Source: Helianthus annuus
Taxonomy: Eukaryota; Streptophyta; Magnoliopsida; Asterales; Asteraceae
Reading direction: 5' to 3'
Length of the DNA: 64,000 nucleotides
Assembly (NCBI RefSeq): GCF_002127325.2
Contig: NC_035436.2
Coordinates: 22,830,383-22,894,382 of the forward strand
In this document: positions 22,789 to 34,477 of the stretch, piece by piece
Position numbering within the stretch: the stretch's first letter is position 1
Layout: each line of letters begins with the position of its first letter
Notes under the pieces: generated by a model
Seen by the model: the letters and a program-made list of their open reading frames with translations, nothing else
Told to the model about the DNA's origin: nothing
Databases searched by the model: none
Position numbers and translations under genes: made by a program

Positions 22789-23439
22789 GTGTTATGCTAA
22801 TATGTTATCTGTTTGAATGTGATAATTGATTCTGTTTGACTTTGTTATTAATATTTTTAATTGATTATTCTACCAAAAAGATATTCCTTTCCATTGATTA
22901 AAAACTTGAATCCAAGTTCAGGTTTGGAATATTGTAATTCATGAAACATGATGTGATATAATTTTTTGAGCTCCATGTAGATTTTAGCCTTTTCTAGATG
23001 AAAGACGCCGCTTTCCTCTTGGATTCAATATTTATCACTATAAAGGCCCCATATTTTATAAGGTAAGATTTGGTTACGTGATATTTGAGATATGATATCT
23101 AGATTCCTAGATGTTTGTTGAATAGTGTTTTAATCTCTTAGTGTAGACCTTTGATTAACTTCCATTGCCACATGCCAAGTTTTGTTTGTTGTTGACTGGT
23201 TTATTTTGTTGTTGGCCTTTGATCAGCATTTATTCATATGTTAAAATAGTTGCAACCTCAAAAAAGTAAATCTATTATATAAACCTAGGATACCTTCGCA
23301 TGCTTCATTTGCATATATAGTCTTGACCTGCTTTGTCTAAGTATATTGACTAAGATCTCGTTAATGATCATGGCTAAGTATATTGACTAAGATCTTGTTA
23401 ATGATCAACCTTGGTTTTATTTAGTCGACTGACCTTGTA
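22789..23439. other. Unassigned AT-rich DNA
   Basis: No frame recognised. A 37-bp unit is tandemly duplicated at about 23337-23408 (CTAAGTATATTGACTAAGAT, then GTTAATGATCA). Confidence 0.6.
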
Positions 23440-23447
23440 CTCCTAAG

Positions 23448-23741
23448 TAGGGGTGCAAACCAGATGAGACGAGCTTGAGCTCATTTAGCTTATGAAAATA
23501 TATTTTAAAATAGTATTTATTATTATTTAAAAATATATTTAATTTACTTATTAAATTTATAAGTATAGTGGGCTCTTTTAGGCTTGCGAGCTGGCTTGAG
23601 CTCGATAAGGGAAGCTCGGGCTTGTTTACTAAACAAGCTTGTTTTTAAGCTTGGGTTCGGGCTTGAGTTTGTTTAAGCTTTGCTTGTTTCAAGTTGTTTT
23701 TTTTAGCCGAGCCCAAGTAGCTCAACTTGTTTGCACCCATA
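23448..23741. mobile_element. hAT-type MITE, 294 bp, with 8-bp target duplication
   Basis: Inverted ends TAGGGGTGCAAAC and GTTTGCACCCATA, with further pairing between GAGCTTGAGCT-like stretches. Flanked by CTCCTAAG (23440-23447) and CTCGTAAG (23742-23749), an 8-bp duplication with one mismatch, as expected for hAT. Confidence 0.8.
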
Positions 23742-24957
23742 CTCGTAAGGCTGCTTAAACTGATGATTTGCCTAAAAAGTTTTCTGAATTTGAGAAGTCA
23801 TAACACAAGCTCCCATCACATTTCTTCCTTATATCATAGTACTAAAAAAATCATTATACAATAATCAACCTTTTACATATGGTAAGTTTGGAGTAAAATT
23901 TTTACCCAATTGACCTGTTTGTAAATGTCAGTTATGAACTTTATCCCACACTAACCCGTTTTGTAAATGCTTTTATTCATAGATGTGACAACCCGTATTT
24001 CGAACCTATTTTGTGTAACGTTACGTGTTTATGTGAACTATATGGGTTGATTGAATGCATGATACGACTATAGGAACGTGAGCGTTAAATTGAATGAAAC
24101 GTTATGTGTTATCAAAATTGGGCCGCACACTTTGTTTGGTCGCACATCCTCCACTCGGCCCAACCTCACTCGCAACCACCTACCCAACCCGAGACCCCAA
24201 GGGCAGCCCAATGATGGGTTCGGCCCACTCATCCCTTGTACGCATACATGAACAATAGGTGGTGTAGTTTTTGGTTACTTGCAAGCACACAAATTACACA
24301 AAACCCTAGAAGCTCTCCCTCTCTCTCGTTTCTCTTGGAACCCGACGACAACACTTCTCGACCCTTGAAGATCCTTGTGTTCGGATCATCCTCTCTACAC
24401 GCTTTAACTCGGTTAGTGTTCATGATACGTGTTTGATTTATATTGTTATAAATCCATGTTTGACTAAACGGTTAGGGTTGCTTGTGTGATCAATCGTGAT
24501 GTTCTATATTGTATGTAAATCGTATGTTTTGCAAGTAATCGGTTGATTATATGCTGTCCGAATTATGTTAAGATGATGGTTAAACGAAAGCTTACTAATC
24601 GGTTGTGAGATGATCCGGATGGATGTTGGGATGTGTTGTTATGGTTTGTAGTATTGATTGATATATTGTACACATGGTTTAGGGCTGCATGATAGTTCTT
24701 GAATCCGTTATCACATGATCTGGTTACATGTTCATAGGTTATTGATTAGTGATTTTGGAATTGATATGAATGTTTGATTGATTCGGGATTATTGGTTCTT
24801 GATAACGATATGAACATGCGTGATTCTAGATAAAAACTGTTGTTTGATTCGTTTGGATTATAGCAAAACTGTTAATTGATTTGATTTGAAACTGCCAAAT
24901 TTGTTTACAACTTGTTACGGAAATCATGGACTACAAATCAGGAAATCAGTTACACAT

Positions 24958-25175
24958 CTTGTCTCGACAAGAGATTGCGAGTCGAGAACTCCTAGTCTCG
25001 ACTCGAGACCATAACACCGGCACAAAACAACACAACTCGAGACCACGGTTGCGGGTCCGGTTGCGACTCGAGACCGTGTAGTCTCGACTAGACCATGATT
25101 ACTCGAGAACTCTCTGTTGCGACTCTAGACTTCGAAATCAATATAACCCGAGACCGACTAGTCTCGACTCGAGAC
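24958..25175. repeat. Cluster of GTCTCGACTCGAGACC-like near-palindromes
   Basis: The word GTCTCGACTCGAGACC or close variants recur about six times or more in 220 bp, each a near-palindrome centred on TCGA or CTCGAG. It lies in the upstream half of the solo LTR and is not seen in the other LTRs here. Confidence 0.8.
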
Positions 25176-25450
25176 CGAGAACATGCACACTCTGTTATTG
25201 GACTGGCCCACTGTTACCAGCCCAAATGATTGGGCCGTGTATTTGGACTTTGCTTATGTGAAGTTGCTGTAGAGTTGCCATACTTATACGTGAACATGAT
25301 GATCAATGTTTGTACACAACTTGTTATATATACGTGGAACATACGTGCAATACTAGTGTACGAATCTGATTGGTATGATAACTGTTATAGGACGTGGTTG
25401 ATTACTTTGTAGCTTAATTGAACTATTGTGTATCATACCGAGCAACCCCA

Positions 25451-25873
25451 GGTGAGTTCATTGCATTTCTCAAGCATGCGTCCCGGTGGTTTGGGACAAC
25501 TAGTAAACATGTGGAAGGGAAACTTGGGTAAACAGTTAAATCGGGTTTTTGATTATTGAACATGGAATCTATCATTATTCGATTGCCTGTAGGGCAATGG
25601 TGTAATTAGTTGATAGCGCTATTAGGTTGTACACCTCACACCGGGCCGTAAGGACGGGCGTGAACTAATTATCTGGGCATCAATACCAATGCTTGGTTAG
25701 GGGCATTGGGGACTGGACACACTTCCAGGTTGTTAAGGGGCACACTCCCCGGATACATATGGGCACACTCCCTAGGGTATCTAGCATGTTATAAAGCAAC
25801 ATCGTATCGCAACGTTGAACTGGCTTAACATACATCTGGTAACAAAACACGTTAACAAAACCTTGAACTCACC
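25451..25873 (+). other. Conserved hairpin domain in gypsy LTR (copy 2)
   Basis: Outer stem GGTGAGTTCA (25451-25460) with TGAACTCACC (25864-25873). Inside, in order: GTCCC/GGGAC (25480-25484 with 25493-25497); ATTGCC/GGCAAT (25582-25587 with 25593-25598); TAATTAGTT/AACTAATTA (25603-25611 with 25663-25671), enclosing ATAGCGCTAT, AGGT/ACCT and CCGT/ACGG; then GATAC...GGG...CCC...GTATC near 25755-25785. Order matches the LTRs at 33201 and 39213. Confidence 0.6.
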
Positions 25874-26289
25874 AGCGTCGTCTGACACACTTGTCTGCAT
25901 GTTTGCAGGTCGTTAGAATTCGTGACATGGACTTGCTATCTGGGAGTGCTGGAGTGGTCATGGATCGAGGCTCTTGGATTAACTTATAAGTGATACATTG
26001 ATTTTGAGCATTATTTTGAAACAATTGTTAAACGATTTACTACATGCTTCCGCTATACAACTCTTTGGGAACTAATATTATGTTTGATATTTTTCTATTG
26101 GTAATTAATGACATGTTTTATTTAAATATTTATCATTGGTTCAATGTGATTGGTGGCTCAGACTCTCTGATGCGTAACACGCCTCGCGGAGTTTCCGCAG
26201 GTGGTAATTTGGGGGTGTTACAATAGATCTTAATTAAGCATAGATGAAGCATTTATTGTTATTTTTAATAGTTAACAAGCACTTCAGTT

Positions 26290-26520
26290 TATATGTTAAT
26301 TAAGCTCATTCCATATCTCCAATTCTGTAGCTTGATTTCTCCCTCACATGTAATTGGATAGCTAGGCCCTATCATTTTCTTCACCATGGGCGTTTGATCC
26401 AGCCGTCCAGGTTTGTATATGTGACGGACCATCCCGTTCGATAAAATAGGATGGGATAAAGTTTCACAACCGCACAGGGAAGCCATCATGAACCACTTAA
26501 GGGTAAATAAGTTACATGCA
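26290..26520 (+). pseudogene. Diverged Ptta/En/Spm transposase exon, plus strand
   Basis: The plus strand at 26412-26500 is clearly related to the first exon of the minus-strand CACTA gene (compare the reverse strand of 27526-27580): GTATATGTGACGGACCATCC and GATAAAATAGGATGGGATAA match with scattered changes. It is older than the other copies and opposite in orientation. Frame is broken. Confidence 0.6.
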
Positions 26521-27469
26521 TATCATTTACGTTGCAGACGTTTAACGACGCGTATGCAACCGTAAACAAACAGACTGTTAAACGACTGCAAACACGCCGT
26601 TAAATGGCTGCGAAAACAGACTGTTAAACGGCTGCAAACACGCCGTCATGGCACTTGATAATGATTTTCCTATGTAAAACCATTAAATAAAATTTTGGAA
26701 CCACAATAGTTTTTCCGGCCTAAAATAAGCTGGTTACCCACTTTCATGTTTTAAGAAACTCTTTAAGACAATATGAGATAATGGGTTGGGTATGAGACGG
26801 GTTTTGGTAATCACAGTCTCGTATCCAATTGTTAAACCATGGCTCATAGCCTCATACCCATTACACATTACCCGTCAGGCACGCGGGTTTCCCCTCGGGA
26901 ATCAGTACCTGCTTATGATCTTGCCCAAGTTATCTACCAAATTGTCACATGAACTTGTAATGAAAATTACATCATTTTTCAGGAAAGAAACCATGGCATG
27001 CCAACCATGAAGGATAATATAGTAATTTCCGATTCTCAACTATCAGGCAACCATAAACACCCTCCACTCATTAATGATGATAAGTTATCCATAGATGCAT
27101 ACCTAAACAATAATACGCTTACGCTGGCAAATGGAAATTAAATACTTTAAATAGTCAGATTCTAATTACTAAATGTCGATGGTGTTTTGTGGTGGTCGGA
27201 TCGCTTTCAGGTTCAAATCCTCGACTGGAAACTTTCATATGAGAGTGCAAACTTTCAGCAGGTTGGAGCGTGTTGGTGGAGTGTGCAAACTGGAAAAGTG
27301 TAAGTGCAGTGCCTACCGGGTAACTGTCGCTTATCAGTTCTGGTCAACCAAAGCAGAAGTCCAAGTTAAAGTCAACCATAATGAAGAATTCAAGACCACA
27401 TGAAGACCATGCATTGATCAAGGGGGAGTTGTTAATGCACTTTGGGTGAAAAGTGCATGCCTTCATTTT
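26521..27469. other. Unassigned DNA ending in a copia-like PPT and LTR start
   Basis: A 46-bp unit (AGACTGTTAAACG, then CTGCAAACACGCCGT) is repeated twice at about 26568-26645. A GGTTCAAATCCTCGACTGG stretch near 27210 resembles a Pol III B box. Just after 27418, AAGGGGGAG is followed by TGTTAATGCAC, which looks like a copia polypurine tract and LTR start; the remainder of such an LTR is replaced by CACTA sequence from about 27455. Confidence 0.5.
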
Positions 27470-27735
27470 ATGCATATAACTTATTTACTCATAAGTGGTT
27501 CATGAGGGCATCCTTGTAATGTTGTTCAACGTTATCTCATCCAATTTTATCAAACGGGATGGTCCGCCACATATACAGGCCGGCCTCCCATGAAAACATA
27601 TCTCTTGATTTACCAACCGGGGTATACGTGACCTGTCTGTCAAACGTAAGTGATACAGCCCCCCCTCGCCTTTTACAAGACGCCTTAGTTTCTCGTTTTT
27701 GGCTTTCCCCCTAACCTTCTTTACGAGACGCACAG
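27470..27735 (-). pseudogene. Ptta/En/Spm transposase first-exon fragment
   Basis: Near-identical to 8975-9252, 52335-52605 and 63020-63296. The C tract is only seven bases here and is interrupted (CCCCCCCTCGCC), so the frame differs from its relatives. Only this exon is present; the exon that encodes the conserved core is missing. Confidence 0.72.
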
Positions 27736-27904
27736 TTTTTTAAACTTGTTATGTTCTTAATGATTGTTTTAAATTTTGGGCAGAACGTTATGTTTTAAAT
27801 CATCATTTCAATTTCGATTAGGTGTTTTCTTAGCTCGTTATGTTTGAAATGATGAATTCAATATCAGGCACGATTTTTTAAATATGTAATGTTCTTCATG
27901 GTGG

Positions 27905-28805
<901 letters not shown>

Positions 28806-28854
28806 TTCCCATAATATTTAGAGTTCTCATTAAAACCGTATTTGAATTAGGTTT

Positions 28855-29110
28855 TTGGGTGTGGGGGTAGGGGGTTTAGGTTCTTTTTTTTTTTTTTGGG
28901 GGGGGGGGGGGGGTTAGGTTTTTTTCAGGTTTATGTTTAGGGTTTAGTTTTAGGTTTTCGGGAGGGTGGGGGTGGGGGGTTAGGTTTTTGGGGGGTGGGG
29001 GGAGGGTTAGGTTTTTGGTGGGAGGGTGAATTTAGGTTTTTGGGGGGTGCGGGGGGGTTAGGTTTTTGGGGGGTGTCGGTGGGGGGTGAGTTAAGTGGTT
29101 TAGGCTTTCC
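28855..29110. repeat. G-rich tract with telomere-like words
   Basis: The plus strand has about a dozen G runs of 4-18 separated by TTAGGTTTTT-type words, plus a TTTAGGGTTTAG stretch at about 28937, equal to the plant telomere repeat for one and a half units. It is flanked by ordinary AT-rich transposon DNA. High potential for G-quadruplexes; no frame of note. Confidence 0.85.
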
Positions 29111-29289
29111 GTATTAGTGCACATGTGCAGTACAACAAAAAAAAAAATTTTTTTTTTGAAAACTATTTCCATACATAAAAAGTAGCTATTTTTCTTTAAA
29201 AAATTGTAAAAAAAAAATTGGTATTTTTTTAGGTTTTTCTAGTTAGTTTTTGGATTTTCTCATTTAAACTAGTTTTCTCATGATCCATC

Positions 29290-29292
<3 letters not shown>

Positions 29293-29340
<48 letters not shown>
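29293..29340. repeat. (TA)n microsatellite, 48 bp
   Basis: Lies between a CATCCCC end on the left and a GCCAGGATCA start on the right, so both flanking elements end at the tract. Confidence 0.97.
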
Positions 29341-29341
<1 letters not shown>

Positions 29342-29914
29342 CCAGGATCATTTCAGAAGCATAAGTATTTACAGACTCATAATAAACAATCTTTTTATTT
29401 ACATATTTTTGTGTTTAGGATAATTTTATTATTTATTATGTGTATTTTTACGATTACATACATATTAAGAAAATTTTATCATTTTTATATGTAATTTTAT
29501 AATTACACATATGTAAACTAGTTTTTTTACATATATGTGATTAGTTATGACACATATATATAATTTTGGCAATTAAACATATGTAAACTACTATTAACAT
29601 TTATGTAATCTAAGAAATACATATAATAGATGAGTTCATTTTATCATTAGGAGAGTTCTGAAAGTTCTGTAGTTATTTAAAGTTCTGAAATGAACTCAAC
29701 CCTATATATAGTACTAGTTCATATATGTTTAATTGCCAAAATTATATATTTGTGTCATAACTAATTACATATATGTAAAAAAACTAGTTTACATATGTGT
29801 AATTACATATAAAAAATGATAAAATTACTCTTAACATGTATGTAATTGTAAAAATACAAATAATAAATGATAAAATTATCCTAAACATAAAAATATATAA
29901 ATAAAAAGATTGTT
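29341..29914. mobile_element. Fold-back element with about 200-bp arms next to (TA)n
   Basis: The left arm (29385-29600) and right arm (29715-29914) pair over nearly their full length (AACAATCTTTTTATTTAC outside, ACATATGTAAACTA inside). Between them are repeated TTCTGAAA words and a TCAACCCTATATATA end at 29695-29709, which resembles the start GCCAGGATCATTTCAGAA at 29341 in inverse. It appears to be one element nested in or joined to another. No coding frame. Confidence 0.68.
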
Positions 29915-30650
29915 ATTGATACAGTTTGTGGATGCGACTCGCTCGGTTCGACAACATTACCAAGTGAACACCGAAACCCGATATCCTCTGTCGTGTCTCG
30001 GTACGTAATCAACTGTGTCTGCAAGTTCTGCATATTCTGCTGGTTGTTGAAATATCTTTCTCTTGCTGATGTTTCTTTATACTCTGAAAGTTGTGGCCAT
30101 TGACGAAAAACCAGCACCTTGCCTGCATGACGAAAAACCTGCTATGTATGCTGTTGATGAAAAACTGATAAGCCTGCATGACGAAAAACCTCCTATGTAT
30201 GTTGTGGATGAAAAACCTGCACATGCTCCTGACGAAAAAACCTAAACGCTCATGTATGACGAAAAACCTCATAAACATAAGGTTTTCGTCGTGTTGGTAT
30301 TTCGTGGGAGTCTTTCTTCGCTGCAGGATGTTCGTCGAGGTAATTCGTCGCTGAAGGTCCTTCGTCGACCTGCAGCCTATATATATATGCACTGAAGACA
30401 GAAGCCAGAAAGGAGAACAAAAGCAAAAGAAAGAACACACCAGAGAGCACAAGAACGAGAGAACAGAGAGTTTGTGAGACTCTTGTAAACAGTGTACTAA
30501 AACTTTGATGATCTATAATATACAAGTGAACTTTAAACTGTGAATCTGTGTGCTTTTCTGTTCTGGATCTCGGTTTGGTTACCCGGTTGGATTCCGCACA
30601 ACCGGGTTTGTTCGTATCACAAGGATTAGGCTACTAGATCCTCCGCTAGT
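29915..30650 (+). repeat. Copia LTR, left side of the nested copia element (limits approximate)
   Basis: The start TTGATACAGTTTGTGGATGC resembles the copia LTR at 50231 (TTGATGCAGTTTTGTGTGG), and both later share a TATA-like stretch, ACACACCAGAGAG, and GGATTCCGCAC. Between 30095 and 30300 the word GACGAAAAACC or GATGAAAAAC occurs about eight times, part in a 51-bp repeat. The 5' edge meets the fold-back arm, and the 3' edge is not defined by a primer-binding site. Confidence 0.6.
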
Positions 30651-31075
30651 GGACAACTCTCTTCCTTGTTAAAACCGAGTCGTTTTCTTGTGTTTCGGAA
30701 GATTTTCGTGTATTTTTAGAAATTCTTCTTGAGTTTTAATGTTTTGGAAGTCATATTTTCTGGAAAAATAGTTTGAGATCCTTGAAAATCTTGGTATTTT
30801 GCTTTTTAGTTTGATAAAAAACCTTGTTAAATTCATGTTTACATGTTAAGGTTGGGTTTTTATTAAACTTTTGTGCAAAATTGTAGTTCAGAAATATCTA
30901 CGGTGACCGGAAAACTCATAGTGTTCTTCATATATTCAAAAAGTTCATATTGTTCTTCAAAATATAACCTACTTTTGATCTTGGTTGAATTATTGTTGAA
31001 GTGTTAAGGATTATAATATAATTGTTTGACAATCTTGACACAAGGCATAATGTATGGTTGGTAAGTCAGTGACAT

Positions 31076-33946
31076 TGTGACAACCCGAACTTCCGAGGTT
31101 AGTTTGTAATCTCGATTCCGTGCTATTTCTCTTTCATGATCTTTGCTTTGTTAAACGGGTTAAACATGTAACCTAGTCCGGCCCATACGAATCAAATCAT
31201 ATAAGTTGTTTGGGCTTATCTTCGGCCCACACGACTTGACAACAAACTATCGGCCCATTTGTGTAGGTGTTACTTAATTCAGCCCACATGATTATGTTGA
31301 TATATACTGTTTACTTAATGTATCAGCCCACATGATTATGTGTATTAACTAACAATCTATCAGCCCACTTAATGTACATATGTATCGCATATATATACTG
31401 TTTACTTGGGCTTGAGCCCATGACCGGCTAGATGAGCCACCGGCCCCAACATCCTTATGGTTTAAACTAAACCACCGGCCCATAACAGACATAGTAGGAG
31501 CATACGTATTATACTCAACATCAAATCCGATCTAGTTTAAAACCATAACAAACTCTACCCTTCTCTCTCTCAAAATCACGCACGGCAGGAGACCCCCTCC
31601 CCATCGAAGTGATCTGGTAGTTTGAAGACATCAACTTCTTTAGTCGAGTTAGCATCTGGGTTAGTAATTCGGTATATATTTGTTAAGTTTAATTGTGCGA
31701 ATCTTGTTTGTGTAATCTTGATCACAGGAAAGCATACGTGTATAACCTTGTTTAGTGAAATCATATCCGTAGTGATACCTATTTAATGAATCTGTTATAT
31801 GTAATCTTGACTTAATAATTAAAGAAGTATGTGATGAACCCGTATTGATTCCTATAGGTACGTTTATAGGTGCTGACTTAATTGGTTGGACACCTGTTTG
31901 AACCAAAGTGATAATTAGATGAGTTGTAGCCATGAAGGACTGATTTGGTAGAACTCAAGAATTTATTGTTATGGATCAATTGTTGTACGTGTGATTGATG
32001 GACGATTATTTGTTGAAAATTGATAACTAGTTCGGGTTAAATACAAGTAGGGAATATATAAATTGATTTCATCTTTTCTTTGTGGATTGAATACGGTGGT
32101 TAGGCTGACCACACATGGGCCGCACCCCCCCAAGATTGGGTCACACACTCACGGGTAATGTCACACACACATGATTGGGATGTGTTTGTTAAGTTGGGCC
32201 AAATACACAACAGTTTGGGCTGCTAGTACTATTAGATGAAATTGTATTTGGGTTAATCTGGACTACATGATTGTTGATGATAGTAACTATGCACAGGAAT
32301 TGTTTGATAGCATGTTGTACCGATAAGGTGTTTAATTCAGTGTTATGTAACTGGTTGCTAGATTTCTTAGAATGAAAGAAGTTTTGGCTGGGCCGGTTAT
32401 AACCAGGCCTGTTAGCTGGGCCGTAATAAACAAGTGAGCTGAATTGATAATCTGGGCTGCATAGTTCATACGGGTGTCTAGTGGGTCGAAGGAGAAAGTG
32501 GGCAGCACATCTTTCATTGGGTCACGCAAGGAGATGGGCCACTCACTTCCTGTTTGGGCTTTGTGTTAGTTATGGGCTGCACTTGTTTAGCACTTAGGGT
32601 TGGGTAAAGATAACAGGTCGTACACATGGGTTGTGAATCAGTGGTTTTGGGCCGGGTACTTTAGCTTATGAGTTACATCATCGGGTGTGTGACCAAAATG
32701 GAATTGAACGTGATATTATGTGATGCGTGTCTTGTGAAGTATGAGTTTGTGAGGATAAATGTGTTACATGATCACTTATTGCTTGTTGCATAATGTTATG
32801 TGTATATATGTTTTATGTGTGCTACTTATGATGAAATACGCGTTTAGACGTGAATACCAAACTGATTGTTGCTGGTTGAACCTGGGTCGGGTATATTGGC
32901 TGGGTTGATGAAACATGACAAGTAATGCTATATATTAGAGTTAATGAAATAGGTACTAAAGTTTCATGTTCCTTGAGTGGATTATACTTGTGGTGATGAT
33001 CAGTTTGTATGTCATGAGTTAATATGCATATGTGTATTACAAATACAATAAGTGTGCTTAATGTGAACAACGAATATGTGAATTAATTGTATGTGAAAGA
33101 TGTGATTCATGGGCATGTAGAACTGACTGTTATCGGTAACCATGTTAGGACGTTTGTGACCGACTGTTAAACAAGTAACTGGTCTTACCGAGCAAACCAA
33201 GGTGAGTTCATTGCATTTTCTCAAGCATGCGTCCCGGTGGTTTGGGACAACGGGTAAACATTTGGAAGGGAAACATTGGGTAAACAACTTAATCGGTTTT
33301 GGTTATTGCCTGGAGGGCAATGGGGGTGATTAGTTGATAGCGCTATTAGGTGGGAAACCTCACACCGGGCCGTAAGGACGGGCGTGAACTAATTATCTGG
33401 GTATGGCTATGGTTGTTAGAGGCACACTCCTCGGATACATATGGGCACTCTCCCTAGGGTATCTAACGAAGGCAACATAGCAAACGGTCGTTAAGGGGTA
33501 CCCACTCCCCGGATACATATGGGCACATTCCCTAGGGTATCTAGCATGAGCAACATTGTATCGCAGCAGTAAATCGCATTAACATACATATGGTAACATG
33601 ACTTGTTAACAAAACCTTGAACTCACCAGCGTAGTCTGACACACTTGTTTACATGCTTGTAGGTAATTACTGAAGGAACTTGGGAACTTGCTGTCTGATG
33701 CTGCTGGAGTGGTTATGGTCATGATAAACAATTACATTGATTTGGTTTCGATACATTTACACGCACTTATACGTTTATACTTCCGCTCAATACTTGGGTT
33801 TTGGTTAAACTTTTCAAACGTTATATTTATTTCAATTGGGTATTTCAATACATTATGACTTGTGTTTGATATGATTGGTGGCTCTTTGTTGGATCGTTGC
33901 ACCTCCAATAGGGACATACCCTAGGTGGTAATTTGGGGGTGTGACA
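31076..33946 (+). repeat. 5' LTR, 2871 bp
   Basis: TGTGACAACCCG to GGGGGTGTGACA. The first 450 bp hold many GGCCCA/AGCCCA words, and more TGGGCC/TGGGCT words run to about 32660. A tandem unit with GGATACATATGGGCAC and CCCTAGGGTATCTA occurs twice at 33425-33545, where the solo LTR at 23984 has one. Confidence 0.95.
33201..33627 (+). other. Conserved hairpin domain in gypsy LTR (copy 3)
   Basis: Closing stem GGTGAGTTCA (33201-33210) with TGAACTCACC (33618-33627). Hairpins: GTCCC/GGGAC (33231-33235 with 33244-33248); ATTGCC/GGCAAT (33305-33310 with 33316-33321); multibranch stem GATTAGTT/AACTAATT (33328-33335 with 33387-33394), enclosing ATAGCGCTAT (33337-33346), AGGT/ACCT (33348-33351 with 33357-33360) and CCGT/ACGG (33370-33373 with 33378-33381); then two GATAC...GTATC hairpins. 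GGTGAGT is also a consensus 5' splice site. Ends 320 nt before the LTR end, thus close to the primer-binding site. Confidence 0.62.
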
Positions 33947-33949
33947 GTT

Positions 33950-33962
33950 TGGTATCAGAGCC
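33950..33962 (+). promoter_or_regulatory. Primer-binding site, initiator Met tRNA type
   Basis: TGGTATCAGAGCC three bases after the LTR end. It is complementary to the 3' end of plant initiator tRNA-Met, the usual primer for this group. Confidence 0.93.
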
Positions 33963-34477
33963 AGGTTATAGAGAACTCGGTTTTAAAAAAAAAACGTTTT
34001 CATAAAACCAGACTATAACCGAATTGATCCAAACGATGACCATGACACTCAGCTTCAGACTGCAAGGTTCGTTCCTCGTTAGCTTATGCTTTATATGCCT
34101 AGTAAAAGAAACTATATTTATAGCATGCACGATACGACATGGTAGGCATCATGACACATTGATAGTGTAACGTAACACGTACATCTAGTAAATCCTAATC
34201 TTGTTGGTAGTGCCTGTTTTGTGTTGATTGGGGTGGGAGAAACTTCAAACATAAGTTAAGAAGCATCGAGAGGAGCATGCAAACCGCCTTATTATCATGG
34301 GTGCACACATAATAATAACGCGTGGTGCATGCAAATCCCAATGAGGCTTAACGAGTGTAAGAGGGGTTCTTCCCTGTTTGTGTACGAACATGGTAGTTAA
34401 TCGTTCTTAACGTGATAAACCCGAACACTTTCCTCGTTTTCGACCCCTAAATTAGTTCATTTCCACATATAGAAACA

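Larger units (their letters stand above)
23984..26222 (+). repeat. Gypsy solo LTR, 2239 bp, target duplication ATAGA
   Basis: Starts TGTGACAACCCG, ends GGGGGTGTTACA, and is flanked on both sides by ATAGA (23979-23983 and 26223-26227). No internal region is attached, so it is a solo LTR left by recombination between the two LTRs of one insertion. It carries a cluster of CTCGAG-type repeats (24958-25175) and the full hairpin domain (25451-25873). It is related to, but well diverged from, the LTRs at 5052 and 31076. Confidence 0.93.

Noticed and set aside
27195..27225. tRNA gene suggested by GGTTCAAATCC
   Set aside because: Only a B-box-like word is present; no acceptor stem or anticodon arm could be formed by eye.
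27500..27733. Reading the first transposase exon as a 77-codon protein with a cysteine motif (RPACICGG)
   Set aside because: The next frame gives a longer alignment with the rest of the transposase family; the Cys-rich reading is out of frame after the C tract.
30063..30245. Frame encoding repeated DEKP words
   Set aside because: Falls in a copia LTR with GACGAAAAACC repeats; the repetition is at DNA level and no family resembles it.
31576..33287. Minus-strand frames of 62-91 codons, identical at 37589-39299
   Set aside because: They are in the LTRs, and are duplicated only because LTRs are duplicated; no domain or coding signal.
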